Shown here one piece after another: positions 39,940 through 48,960 of a stretch of DNA of 64,000 nucleotides. This DNA comes from Kineobactrum sediminis. GTDB taxonomy: Bacteria > Pseudomonadota > Gammaproteobacteria > Pseudomonadales > Halieaceae. Under the pieces are notes generated by a model that saw only the letters and a program-made list of their open reading frames with translations, was not told the DNA's origin and did not search any database. Numbering within the stretch: position 1 is the first letter of the stretch; every line of letters starts with the position of its first letter. The position numbers were made by a program, and so were the translations under genes. Where the stretch lies: NCBI RefSeq assembly GCF_002868715.1, contig NZ_PKLZ01000001.1, positions 682,001 to 746,000 on the forward strand. Direction: 5' to 3'.

Positions 39940-40635
39940 TTATGGAGCCGGTTGATATATCTGCAACTGCCAGTTTGCCCGCCGCCAGACGAAATAGCCC
40001 AGCAGGAAGTTGGTTTGCAGTAGCAGGCTGAGTACCCATTCAAAAGCATCTTCAACGCTGCGATACCTTACGTCATCCCAGGCCTGGAACACCACGGTAA
40101 TTACTCCCAGTGCCAACAGGATATAGCAGACCCACCACATCGCCCGCACCAATAACCGGGAGTCTGGAAAGTATTGCTGCAGCCGCTGGAGTTCCGCTGC
40201 GAATAACAGCTGCGCGAGGAAGGTAAACGAGAAAAACAGCACGGTGCCGGCACGTCGCTGGAATCGCCAGGTATCGCCGGATTCGCCCAGCACCGTGACA
40301 TAAAGTATCAGGCCGATGGAGGCCAGCAAGCCCAGCACCAGCATCCAGCCCGGGGAGTGATTGGGACTGGCGGCACCGGCGCGCAACGCCAGCGCACGCA
40401 GCCAGCTGTAGTTACACCACCAGTAGGCTGCCAGCACCACTGCCGCGGGTAGCATGGTAGCCCGGAACAGGTAACTGGCAGGGGCATGGCGGCCTGTGGC
40501 ACTGATCGAGGTACAGCTGTCGATATAGGGGTTACACCATTCCACCAGGCCATAGCTTGCTGCCACCAGCCAGGTCAGGTGGACCGCGAAAAAAGGCAGC
40601 AGCGCCGCCAGCAGGGCGATAATGCGTACGTTCAT
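39940..40635 (-). CDS. Membrane protein, possibly Frag1/DRAM/Sfk1-like
   Basis: A 231-residue protein with about six hydrophobic segments. A loop near residues 34-58 reads CNPYIDSCTSISATGRHAP, reminiscent of the PYIS-D-x-G loop of Frag1/DRAM/Sfk1 membrane proteins, but the match is by eye. Two cysteines in that loop could form a disulfide. Function unknown. It lies 32 bases upstream of the PLP dehydratase on the same strand and divergent from the AGCS symporter. Confidence 0.6.
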   Translation of the reverse strand: MNVRIIALLAALLPFFAVHLTWLVAASYGLVEWCNPYIDSCTSISATGRHAPASYLFRATMLPAAVVLAAYWWCNYSWLRALALRAGAASPNHSPGWMLVLGLLASIGLILYVTVLGESGDTWRFQRRAGTVLFFSFTFLAQLLFAAELQRLQQYFPDSRLLVRAMWWVCYILLALGVITVVFQAWDDVRYRSVEDAFEWVLSLLLQTNFLLGYFVWRRANWQLQIYQPAP

Positions 40636-40698
40636 CTGCCAAAGTTTAGCATTGTGCTGTGTTATTCTCGCGCTTTTGCCAGAGGAACAGCCATCACC

Positions 40699-42045
40699 AT
40701 GGAGCAGTTACAGCAACTTTCCGCCAGCTTCGCCAATGCCGTATGGGGTACGCCGCTGGTTGCCCTGCTATTGGGTGGCGGCCTCTTCTTCGCATTTTAT
40801 TCACGTTTTTTACCCTATCGGCACTTCGGCCACGGGATTGGCATCATGCTCGGCCGTCACGATACCCCGGACCAGCCCGGCGACCTGACCCACGCCCAGG
40901 CTCTGGCAGCCGCACTATCGGGCACCATGGGGCTGGGGAATATTTCGGGGGTGGCGCTGGCTATTGTCGCGGGTGGGCCAGGTGCCGTTTTCTGGATGTG
41001 GATCTCGGCGCTGGTGGGCATTGCCACCAAGTTCTTTACCTGCACCCTCGGGGTGATGTACCGCGGCAAGGACAGTGAGGGCAAACTGCAGGGCGGGCCC
41101 ATGTACATTATCCGGGAAGCGCTGCCCAGGCGCTTTTATCCACTGGCAATCATGTTCTCGCTGGCGGGGCTGGTGGGCACACTGCCCATTTTCCAGGCCA
41201 ACCAGCTGACCGCCCTGGTTCGCGACAACCTGTTTGACGGTGGCGACCCGCAGCTCACCAGCTTCCTCATTGGTTGCGTGATCGCAGCCCTGGTGGCCAG
41301 TGTGATCTCCGGTGGCCTGAGCCGTGTGGCCAGGGTGGCGGTGACCCTGCTGCCGCTAATGGTAGTCACCTATCTCGCCATGACCGTATATTTGCTGATT
41401 CTGCATTTTGAGCAGGTACCGGGGTTGTTGGCGGATATTGTCGGCAGTGCTTTCAGCCCCCGGGCGGCCGGTGGTGGCTTGCTGGGCATAATGCTGATCG
41501 GCATCAGCCGGGGTGTGTTTTCCAATGAAGCGGGAGTGGGTACGGAGGTCATGGCACACGGTGCGGCACGGACCAATGAACCCATCCGCGAGGGACTGGT
41601 GGCAATGATGGGACCCGTCGCCGACACCCTGATAGTGTGCACCTGCACCGCCCTGGTTATCCTGTTGGCGGGTAACTGGCAAAACCCGGGGGAGCTGTCG
41701 GGTATTACCCTGACCGCCAACGCTTTTCGGGAGGACCTGGGCAGTCTCGGCGCAGGACTGTTGATGTTCATAACCCTGATACTGGCCAGCACCACTATGT
41801 TCACCATGTGGTATTACGGTGCCAAGTGCTTCGGTTTCCTGTTTGGGGCCAGGCTGCAGCGCTATTACCAGTGGTTTTACATTGGCGCAGTGATTTTCGG
41901 CGCCAGCGTCAGCATCGACGTGGTATTCAACCTGATCTCCGGCTCCTACGGCCTGATGGCCATCCCCACAATGATAGCGTCACTGATGCTCGCGGGACGC
42001 GTGAAAGCAGCGGCGAAAGAATACTTTCACCGCCACCCTTACTGA
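40699..42045 (+). CDS. Alanine/glycine:cation symporter (AGCS family)
   Basis: A 448-residue inner-membrane protein with about ten transmembrane segments. Signatures include GTMGLGNISGVALAI, PGAVFWMWISALVGIATKF, and FSNEAGVGTEVMAHGAAR, a strong AGCS hallmark. It imports alanine, glycine or similar amino acids with Na+. The ATG at 40699 is preceded by AGGAA; a longer upstream reading is rejected. Downstream it converges on leuA. Confidence 0.93.
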   Translation: MEQLQQLSASFANAVWGTPLVALLLGGGLFFAFYSRFLPYRHFGHGIGIMLGRHDTPDQPGDLTHAQALAAALSGTMGLGNISGVALAIVAGGPGAVFWMWISALVGIATKFFTCTLGVMYRGKDSEGKLQGGPMYIIREALPRRFYPLAIMFSLAGLVGTLPIFQANQLTALVRDNLFDGGDPQLTSFLIGCVIAALVASVISGGLSRVARVAVTLLPLMVVTYLAMTVYLLILHFEQVPGLLADIVGSAFSPRAAGGGLLGIMLIGISRGVFSNEAGVGTEVMAHGAARTNEPIREGLVAMMGPVADTLIVCTCTALVILLAGNWQNPGELSGITLTANAFREDLGSLGAGLLMFITLILASTTMFTMWYYGAKCFGFLFGARLQRYYQWFYIGAVIFGASVSIDVVFNLISGSYGLMAIPTMIASLMLAGRVKAAAKEYFHRHPY

Positions 42046-42069
42046 TCGACGACAGCCGGGCAGGTGTGC

Positions 42070-43743
42070 TCAGGCCGCCGCAGTGTGGCTCGGGGCCACG
42101 GCCTGGTTGATGGCGCCAAGGATGCCTTCCAGTGACGCCTGGATAATATCCGCGCTGCGGCCTACGCCACAGTAGCGCTCGCCATCAATATTGAGCTGGA
42201 TATAGCATACCGCCTCAGCGTCGGCGCTCTGGCTCAGTGCGTGCTCACTGTACTCCACCAGTACAATCTGCTTGCCGACGAAGTGCTCCATGGCGTCGAC
42301 GAACGAAGCCACCACACCACCGCCGGTACCGGTTAATGCGTGTCGCTCACCACCCTCGCGCAGCTCGACCGTGAGCTGGTCGACCTGGTCGGTACGGCTC
42401 ACCTGGTAATCACCCAGGCGCCAGCGACCCCCAGAGTCGAGGTAGGTGCGTTCGAACAGCGTATAAATGGCTTCGGGGGCTATCTCGCTTTCCTGCTCTT
42501 CCGCAAAGGCCTGTACCGCCTTGCTGAAATCAATCTGCAGCCAGCGTGGCAGCTCGTAGCCGTAATCCCGCTCCAGGACATAGGCGATTCCACCCTTGCC
42601 CGACTGGCTGTTGATGCGGATCACCTCCTGGTAGGAGCGACCGATATCCGCCGGGTCAATCGGCAGGTAGGCTACTTGCCACGGATCAAGCTGATCCCGC
42701 TTCGACAGGCACTTCTTGATCGCGTCCTGGTGGCTACCGGAAAATGCCGTGAATACCAGTTCACCCGCATAGGGGTGACGCGGATGTACCGGCAACTGGG
42801 TACACTCTTTCACCGTCTGGATGATTTCATCCATGTGTCCCAATTGCAGCCGGGGGTCGACACCCTGGCTGTAGAGATTCATGGCCATGGTAATGATGTC
42901 CATATTACCGGTGCGTTCGCCGTTACCCATGAGCGTACCCTCCACCCGGTCGGCGCCCGCCAGGACACCCAGCTCCGCCGCTGCGACCCCGCAACCCCGG
43001 TCATTGTGGGTGTGCAATGACACCAGCACTGAATCACGACGCGCGACGTGGTCACAAAACCACTCTATCTGGTCCGCATAGACATTGGGTGTACTCATTT
43101 CCACCGTGGCCGGCAGATTGAGAATCACCGGGTTGGCGGGGGTGGGTTGCCATACCTCGGTAACGGCGTTGCAGACCTCCACCGCAAAATCCAGCTCGGT
43201 GCCGGTAAAACTTTCGGGGGAGTATTCGAACACCCACTCGGTATCCGGGTAGCGGGCGGCGCAGTCCATGACCAGCTCGGCGCCGCGCCGTGCAATATCG
43301 ACAATCCCGGTACGATCCAGGGCAAACACCTGTTCCCGCTGAACGGTGGAGGTTGAATTGTAGACATGAACGATCGCCCGTCGCGCGCCGCGCAGGGATT
43401 CAAAGGTTTTTTCGATCAGTTCCGGGCGCGCCTGGGTCAATACCTGGATAGTTACATCATCCGGAATACGGTCGTTCTCGATCAGCTCGCGCACGAAATT
43501 GAAGTCGTGGCTGGAAGCCGAGGGAAAACCGACCTCAATTTCCTTGAAGCCTATTTTCAGCAACTGATCCCAGAGACGCGATTTCTGTGCGGTCGTCATC
43601 GGCTCAATCAGGGCCTGGTTACCGTCGCGCAGGTCTACACTGCACCAGTAGGGTGCTTGTTCGATCTGCCGGTCCGGCCAGCGCCGCGAGGTCATCCGCA
43701 CTGGTTGAAATGGCTGGTATTTGCGATGGTCAAACTGGCTCAT
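42070..43743 (-). CDS. leuA: 2-isopropylmalate synthase
   Basis: A 557-residue enzyme of the longer LeuA type. SVDLRDGNQALIEPM carries the catalytic Arg/Asp and metal site, and SLHTHNDRG the metal histidines. A C-terminal LeuA regulatory domain occupies about 430-557. It condenses acetyl-CoA with ketoisovalerate, committing flux to leucine. The start MSQFDHRKYQPF at 43743 matches family N-termini. A divergent Lrp-type regulator begins 303 bases upstream. Confidence 0.96.
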   Translation of the reverse strand: MSQFDHRKYQPFQPVRMTSRRWPDRQIEQAPYWCSVDLRDGNQALIEPMTTAQKSRLWDQLLKIGFKEIEVGFPSASSHDFNFVRELIENDRIPDDVTIQVLTQARPELIEKTFESLRGARRAIVHVYNSTSTVQREQVFALDRTGIVDIARRGAELVMDCAARYPDTEWVFEYSPESFTGTELDFAVEVCNAVTEVWQPTPANPVILNLPATVEMSTPNVYADQIEWFCDHVARRDSVLVSLHTHNDRGCGVAAAELGVLAGADRVEGTLMGNGERTGNMDIITMAMNLYSQGVDPRLQLGHMDEIIQTVKECTQLPVHPRHPYAGELVFTAFSGSHQDAIKKCLSKRDQLDPWQVAYLPIDPADIGRSYQEVIRINSQSGKGGIAYVLERDYGYELPRWLQIDFSKAVQAFAEEQESEIAPEAIYTLFERTYLDSGGRWRLGDYQVSRTDQVDQLTVELREGGERHALTGTGGGVVASFVDAMEHFVGKQIVLVEYSEHALSQSADAEAVCYIQLNIDGERYCGVGRSADIIQASLEGILGAINQAVAPSHTAAA

Positions 43744-44046
43744 GACGGCCCGATCCTGTGTCTGCTTACTGAAAATTGAAGGCTGTGCATCTATTGCGAG
43801 GCGGATTCTAGCCCGCGCAACCACCCTTATGAGGCGTCGTCCAGGCATGCGCCGCAATGGTAATCGGAACGCACTGACGACAACAGATGCTCATTCAGCC
43901 AGATGCATAGTATAACGCTGGCGATAGAGTGAATGATTGCAAATCCTCCGTTCAGTCGCGTATTTTGTAGCGTTTTAGTCTACAAAGGTTTCATATTCTG
44001 GCTATACTAACTTCTTTAATCGAAAACTACGCCACGGAAAGCCTCA
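43744..44046. promoter_or_regulatory. Divergent leuA / Lrp-regulator intergenic region
   Basis: This 303-base gap contains a minus-strand -10 (TATACT, 43914-43909) toward leuA and a plus-strand -10 (TATACT in ggctatactaa, about 44004-44009) toward the regulator. It also holds a TTTGTAG/CTACAAA inverted repeat (43964-43986) and a 28-codon open frame on the minus strand (43894-43808). -35 boxes are weak for both, consistent with activator or repressor control. Confidence 0.45.
43964..43986. promoter_or_regulatory. Candidate operator for the Lrp-type regulator
   Basis: TTTGTAG and CTACAAA are perfect inverted 7-mers with a 9-base AT-rich spacer, 60 bases upstream of the regulator start and just upstream of its -10 box. 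Symmetric AT-rich sites of this kind suit dimeric Lrp/AsnC proteins, which usually autoregulate. Confidence 0.4.
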
Positions 44047-44535
44047 ATGAAACTGGACCGCACAGACCGCCGGATCCTCGACATCCTGCAGAACGACGGC
44101 CGCATCAGTAACCTGGAGCTGGCAGAGCGCATCGGTCTGTCACCTACGCCCTGCTCACGACGTGTTCGACGTCTGGAGGAATCCGGGCTCATACGGGGCA
44201 CCGCTGCACTACTGGATCAGCCCCGCCTGGGACTCAAGCTTACCGCCTGGATCGGCATCAGCATGGATCGTCATACTCCCGACCGCTTCGACGCCTTCGA
44301 AGCGCAGGTTCGCGAGTTCCCGGAAGTGATGGAATGTTCCGTTGTCACCGGCCAGAGCGCCGACTATCTGCTCAAAGTAGTGATCCCCGACATGCAGTAC
44401 TACGAGCGATTCCTGCTCGGCAAATTAACCCGTATCCCCGGGGTTACGGGGGTTCACTCAAGTTTCGAACTACGCCAGGTAATACTGAAAACCGCCCTGC
44501 CACTGGATCATATTACCAATGATACCGAGATTTGA
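44047..44535 (+). CDS. Lrp/AsnC family transcriptional regulator
   Basis: A 162-residue Lrp-like protein. The N-terminal winged helix (LDRTDRRILDILQNDGRI, then LAERIGLSPTPCSRRVRRLE) binds DNA. The C-terminal RAM/ACT-like domain (about 70-150) with MECSVVTGQSADYLLKV binds amino-acid effectors. Position divergent from leuA suggests control of branched-chain synthesis. By length and motif it could be Lrp itself or a paralogue such as BkdR. Confidence 0.9.
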   Translation: MKLDRTDRRILDILQNDGRISNLELAERIGLSPTPCSRRVRRLEESGLIRGTAALLDQPRLGLKLTAWIGISMDRHTPDRFDAFEAQVREFPEVMECSVVTGQSADYLLKVVIPDMQYYERFLLGKLTRIPGVTGVHSSFELRQVILKTALPLDHITNDTEI

Positions 44536-44653
44536 ACTGACGCCTGCGGTGGTTGGGGGCACACTCCGGCCAGTATCAGTGGCCGCGAGGGAACTTGTTG
44601 TGAACACCCGCTAGAGTGCATGATCCCCATGGGAACCTAAAAGGAGCACCAGG

Positions 44654-45433
44654 ATGGACGATATGACAGGTAAGGTGGCGCTGGTAACGGGGGGCGCCAG
44701 CGGCATGGGCCGTATCATTGCGCTGCGCCTCGCAGCGCGCGGTGCCCGGGTTGCAATATTCGACGTTAACGAAAGCGGGCTTGAAGCCACTGCCGCCGAA
44801 CATCCCAATATCACTGGCTGGCACTGCGATATCGGTAACCTGGAGGATGTTGAAGCGAAAGTTGACCAGGTCGAGCATACCCTGGGGCCCATCGATCACC
44901 TGGTACACGGCGCCGCCCTGATGCCCAGCCACAAGCTCATTGACCATACTCACGAGAGCATGCAGCGGCTGTTCCAGATCAACTATTTTGGAACCACCTA
45001 CGTAATCCAGACTGCATTGAAGGGAATGCTGGCACGGCGCAGTGGCCGTATTATTGCCTTTGGCTCGATTGCGGGCCACGCGCCCGTACCGCATATGGGT
45101 GGCTACTGTGCGACCAAATCAGCCGTTAATACCTATATCGAGATACTGCAGAACGAACTTCGTGATTCGGGCGTAAGGGTGCACCTGGTGTGCCCGCCGG
45201 CGGTCAATACCCCACTGATCGACCAGACTCTGGCAACCGACAGCCCGGGCAGCATCATTGAGGCCAAGAAGTCCGGCCGACTGGCAAACCCGGAAAAAAT
45301 TGTCGATGCCATCGACAAGGGTGTTGCCAGGGACCGCGACATCATTTATCCGGGGGAGGCCCGCCTGCTCATGTTATGGCACGCGCTTTGGCCACGCCTG
45401 TGGTGGAAAACAGTACTCAAGTTCGAGAGCTGA
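44654..45433 (+). CDS. Short-chain dehydrogenase/reductase
   Basis: A 259-residue SDR with TGGASGMG at the N-terminus, GAA in place of the usual NNAG (VHGAALMPSHK), the catalytic Ser in FGSIAG, and YCATKSA. AAGGAG lies 8 bases before the ATG. The basic, aromatic C-terminus (LWHALWPRLWWKTVLKF) could associate with the membrane, as in some SDRs acting on lipids. The substrate is unknown. Confidence 0.87.
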   Translation: MDDMTGKVALVTGGASGMGRIIALRLAARGARVAIFDVNESGLEATAAEHPNITGWHCDIGNLEDVEAKVDQVEHTLGPIDHLVHGAALMPSHKLIDHTHESMQRLFQINYFGTTYVIQTALKGMLARRSGRIIAFGSIAGHAPVPHMGGYCATKSAVNTYIEILQNELRDSGVRVHLVCPPAVNTPLIDQTLATDSPGSIIEAKKSGRLANPEKIVDAIDKGVARDRDIIYPGEARLLMLWHALWPRLWWKTVLKFES

Positions 45434-45505
45434 ATCTGCACAGCCGAAACGCATTCCGGGCAATGTCGTTTGCCGGAAGTCGCTACCGTGTTAGCATCGC
45501 GGCCC

Positions 45506-46711
45506 ATGAAAAACCGCCATCTGACCCCGGATTCACCCTGGTTGCTGGGGCTGCTGGCTTCCCTGGCGGCACTCGGCCCGCTTACTATCGATATGTACCT
45601 GCCGGCCATGCCGGCGATGCGCAGCGCCCTCGACACCCATGTCGGCGCCATTCAGCTCACCCTGAGTGCCTACCTGGTGGGCTTTGCGGTATTTCATCTG
45701 TTGTGCGGGCCCCTGGCAGACCGGTTTGGTCGCAAACCGGTTATCGCCAGCGGCATAGTGTTGTTTATCATGGCCAGCATCGGCTGCAGCCTGTCTGTCA
45801 CAGTGGAGCAGTTGCTGGTTTTCCGGTTCCTGCAAGGCGTGGGCGCCTGTGTCGGCCCCACTCTGGCCCGAACTATTGCCCGGGACCTGTTCGGCCCCCG
45901 GCGAGCCGCACGCGCACTGTCGCTGATCGCCATGCTGATGGCGCTGGCGCCTGCGGTTGCACCCACCCTGGGCGGCTGGTTGATGCTGGCATTCCCCTGG
46001 CCCAGCATTTTCGTTTTCCTGGCTGTCTATGCCAGCCTGATATTACTGCTGTTGACGCGCTACCTGGGAGAGTCGCTTCCACACCGGCAGAGCCTGCATC
46101 CAAGGGTTATCCTGCGCAATTACAGCGTATTATTACGCAGCGGCCCCTTCATGACAGTGGTAGTCACCAGCTCCCTCGTCTATGCCGGACTGATGGTTTA
46201 CCTCGCATCCTCTGCATTCGTTTACCTGGAAATGCTGGGCGTGCCCCTCAAGTACTTTGGCGCCATATTCCTCACCACCGTCGTGGGCTACATAAGCGGC
46301 AGTGCACTCAGTGCACGTCTGGCGGGTCGCTTCAGCTCACATCGGGTAGTCTTACTGGGCATCGGTCTGGCAGCTGCCTCCAGCCTGAGCATGGCTGTTG
46401 CCGGCATGCTGTTGCCCGAAAGTGTGCTGGCACTGATGCTGCCGATGATGTTCTACACCGCGGGCCTGGGGCTTACCCTGCCGCACGCCATGAGCCTTGC
46501 GCTGCACCCGTATCCGCATATGGCCGGTACCGCGTCAGCTCTGCTGGGGTTTATTCAAATGGCAGTGTCAGCGGCAGCGAGCGCACTGATCGGCCTGTTC
46601 CTGGTGGACTCGCCCACACCCATGCTGATTGCGCTGGTGCTGACCTCGGGTGCCGCCCTGGCCTTGGGCGGAAAGACACTCAACAGGCAGAATTACGCAA
46701 CGGACTCATAG
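45506..46711 (+). CDS. Bcr/CflA family multidrug efflux MFS transporter
   Basis: A 401-residue 12-TM transporter. Motifs LTIDMYLPAMPAM in TM1 and the loop GPLADRFGRKPVI are typical of the Bcr/CflA drug:H+ antiporters (bicyclomycin, chloramphenicol, sulfathiazole). The ATG at 45506 is preferred to an upstream TTG reading. Its last 19 bases overlap the 3' end of the convergent diguanylate cyclase gene, so the two mRNAs are complementary at their ends. Confidence 0.9.
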   Translation: MKNRHLTPDSPWLLGLLASLAALGPLTIDMYLPAMPAMRSALDTHVGAIQLTLSAYLVGFAVFHLLCGPLADRFGRKPVIASGIVLFIMASIGCSLSVTVEQLLVFRFLQGVGACVGPTLARTIARDLFGPRRAARALSLIAMLMALAPAVAPTLGGWLMLAFPWPSIFVFLAVYASLILLLLTRYLGESLPHRQSLHPRVILRNYSVLLRSGPFMTVVVTSSLVYAGLMVYLASSAFVYLEMLGVPLKYFGAIFLTTVVGYISGSALSARLAGRFSSHRVVLLGIGLAAASSLSMAVAGMLLPESVLALMLPMMFYTAGLGLTLPHAMSLALHPYPHMAGTASALLGFIQMAVSAAASALIGLFLVDSPTPMLIALVLTSGAALALGGKTLNRQNYATDS

Positions 46712-47751
46712 CTGGGCACAATAACCAGCCGGTCCCTGCCCGCTGCCTTGGCTTCGTAAAGTGCATCGTCGGCACGGGCAAGCCATCTCGACCAGTCCTC
46801 ACCGCGGTTGAGTACCGCCGCTCCCGCGGAGAACCTGACCGGGCCATCGGGGCCCTCCACGGAGCCGCTCAGGCGTTGGTGCAATTCCGGGAGTGCCTCT
46901 GCCGCGGCGCTGGCGGACATCCCCCGCAACAGGACCACAAACTCCTCACCGCCCATACGGTAGAGGCCGTCCTCCGTGCGCAATACATCTCGCACCCTGG
47001 CGGCAAAGTCTGCCAGCACCTGGTCGCCGGCATCGTGCCCGTGGTTGTCATTGATTTTTTTGAACAGGTCGAGGTCAATGACCATAATGGTGCTGCTGCG
47101 GTCGCTACTGCGACGACGCTCGGCGACGGTGGCTTCCAGGTGCTGTTGCATCAGGCGCCGGTTGCCGACCCCGGTGAGCGGATCAAGCGTCGCCTGGGCG
47201 GCCAGTAAGCGACGCTGCTGCCTGAGCTGGTTAGTAAAAATCAGGCCGAATACCGCCATCAACATCGCCACGGTAACCCAGCTGATATGGTGCAACGGTG
47301 ACTCGAACAGACGAAAGGTCAACCCGAGCAGCAGAATTACCAGGGCATTGAAAATAAGGGTGAGTATCCGGGGCAGGATCAGGCAATTTACCCAGATCAC
47401 CAGGTAGGCCCACAATAACCCATTGCTGCTGACCAACAGAGCGCTCATGAGCGCCGCGGCGGTAATCGCGAGGCCGAACAGGATCAGCGCGTATTGAACG
47501 AAGCGGCGCTCACGACCCAGGAGCATGGCTATCAGCGCCATGCAAACGATCAGCGCGTTGATCACTGCACCGTTAACGTCACCGGTCTGGTAACGGTAGA
47601 TTGAAAACCCGGCAACGATGACAGCGGTAACGCTGCCCATATAGTTCATCACGGACAGTTCGAGTGTGTGAACGCCATAGCCAGACTGGTTATCGGCAGC
47701 AGCACCGGTAGCGGCCGGCGGCGAATCCAGAAACAGATTGCCGGGTTTCAC
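46693..47751 (-). CDS. Membrane-anchored diguanylate cyclase
   Basis: About 352 residues: six transmembrane helices (about 35-180), then a GGDEF domain. LDPLTGVGNRRLMQQHL and DLDLFKKINDNHGHDAGD precede the active-site GGEEF. An RTED tetrapeptide 5 residues before it matches the RxxD inhibitory site, so the enzyme should be active and feedback-inhibited by c-di-GMP. The start is uncertain; MNYMGSV at residue 35 would remove a hydrophilic leader. Confidence 0.9.
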   Translation of the reverse strand: MKPGNLFLDSPPAATGAAADNQSGYGVHTLELSVMNYMGSVTAVIVAGFSIYRYQTGDVNGAVINALIVCMALIAMLLGRERRFVQYALILFGLAITAAALMSALLVSSNGLLWAYLVIWVNCLILPRILTLIFNALVILLLGLTFRLFESPLHHISWVTVAMLMAVFGLIFTNQLRQQRRLLAAQATLDPLTGVGNRRLMQQHLEATVAERRRSSDRSSTIMVIDLDLFKKINDNHGHDAGDQVLADFAARVRDVLRTEDGLYRMGGEEFVVLLRGMSASAAAEALPELHQRLSGSVEGPDGPVRFSAGAAVLNRGEDWSRWLARADDALYEAKAAGRDRLVIVPSYESVA

Positions 47752-47801
47752 AACCTTTGTTCCGTCATTGGCTTACCCGTCTTGACTTGCAAGCCCCCGA
47801 A

Positions 47802-47894
47802 TATGCCACAGCGGCTCTTTAACGGCAAACATGTAAGTTTTGAGCCTCCTGGTCGAGCCCGGGAATCTGACCCTCAGGGTGTGCCTGTGGCATA
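47802..47894 (+). ncRNA. Possible structured 5' leader of the cysteine synthase gene
   Basis: A perfect 10-bp inverted repeat, TATGCCACAG (47802-47811) and CTGTGGCATA (47885-47894), encloses 73 bases that can form further small helices (GGCTC/GAGCC, CTGG/CCGG, ACCCT/AGGGT). It ends about 30 bases before the TTG start. The layout resembles a multibranch riboregulator or protein-binding leader, but no known riboswitch class was recognised. Confidence 0.35.
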
Positions 47895-47924
47895 CTGCCC
47901 ATCACGTAAAAGGGAGATAGAATT

Positions 47925-48932
47925 TTGCAAAACGCCGCAGATGTTACCCAGCTGATAGGCAATACGCCGCTGCTCTATTTGCGCCAGGCATCAGAGCGCA
48001 CCGGCTGCCATATATTCGGCAAAGCGGAGTTCATGAACCCCGGCGGGTCAGTCAAGGACCGCACGGCCCTGGGTATTATCAGGGCAGCAGAGGCGGCGCA
48101 TGAACTCAAGCCGGGAGGGCGTATCGTCGAAGGTACCGCCGGCAATACCGGTATCGGCCTGACCTTGCTCGCCAACGCGCTGGGATACAAAAGCTCGGTG
48201 GTGATGCCCATGACCCAGAGTAAGGAGAAAATTGACGCGCTTGAGTTGTTGGGGGCCGACCTGCATCTGGTTCCCGCGACGTCTTACAGCGAACCCGGCC
48301 ATTATATTCATACCGCACAGCGCCTTGCCCAAAAGTACGCCGCCACTGAGCCACAGGGCGCCATCTGGGCCAGGCAATTCGACAACCTCGCCAATAGCGC
48401 CATTCACCGCGATACCACCGGCCAGGAGATCTGGCGCCAGACCGAGGGCGGGGTCGACGGTTTTATCTGTTCGGTTGGTACCGGCGGCACCCTCGCTGGT
48501 GTGTCTACAGCCCTCAAAGCCCACAACGAGAACATTGTTATCGGTATTGCGGACCCTTCCGGTGCATCGCTATACCATTATTTCACCGACGGCGAGATCA
48601 AGCCCAGCCCCGGCACCTCCATCATGGAGGGAATTGGCATCAATCATATTACCGACAATGTGGCGCAGGCCCGGGTAGACGTCGCGTTCACCATAAGTGA
48701 CGAGGAGGCGCTTCCCTGTGTCTTTGACCTGCTGCAACACGAGGGCCTTTGTCTCGGCGGCTCTGCCGGCGTCAATATTGCGGGCGCGATACGCCTTGCC
48801 GAGCAGCTGGGGCCCGGCCACACCATAGTGACCATCCTCTGCGACTATGGCACCCGCTACCAGAGCAAGCTTTTCAATCCCGTATTCCTGCACAACAAGG
48901 GACTGCCAGTACCTACGTGGCTGGATATCTGA
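47925..48932 (+). CDS. PLP-dependent cysteine synthase
   Basis: A 335-residue fold-type II enzyme of the cysteine synthase/CBS group. NPGGSVKDRTALG holds the PLP lysine (K44), GTAGNTGIG the substrate loop and SVGTGGTLAGV the phosphate site. It most likely makes cysteine from O-acetylserine and sulfide. It is somewhat longer than CysK and probably a paralogue. The start is TTG at 47925 with GGGAG upstream. It is followed 28 bases later by an FMN reductase. Confidence 0.85.
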   Translation: MQNAADVTQLIGNTPLLYLRQASERTGCHIFGKAEFMNPGGSVKDRTALGIIRAAEAAHELKPGGRIVEGTAGNTGIGLTLLANALGYKSSVVMPMTQSKEKIDALELLGADLHLVPATSYSEPGHYIHTAQRLAQKYAATEPQGAIWARQFDNLANSAIHRDTTGQEIWRQTEGGVDGFICSVGTGGTLAGVSTALKAHNENIVIGIADPSGASLYHYFTDGEIKPSPGTSIMEGIGINHITDNVAQARVDVAFTISDEEALPCVFDLLQHEGLCLGGSAGVNIAGAIRLAEQLGPGHTIVTILCDYGTRYQSKLFNPVFLHNKGLPVPTWLDI

Positions 48933-48960
48933 CAATTACGATCACCGGACAGGAGACCTC

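Noticed and set aside
45454-45478. TTCCGG/CCGGAA hairpin between SDR and MFS genes
   Set aside because: Short imperfect stem without a T tract; could be chance.
45376-47208. A 610-codon plus-strand frame spanning the MFS and cyclase genes
   Set aside because: It lies out of frame over a clear Bcr-type transporter and antisense to a clear GGDEF gene; the product has no recognisable motif.
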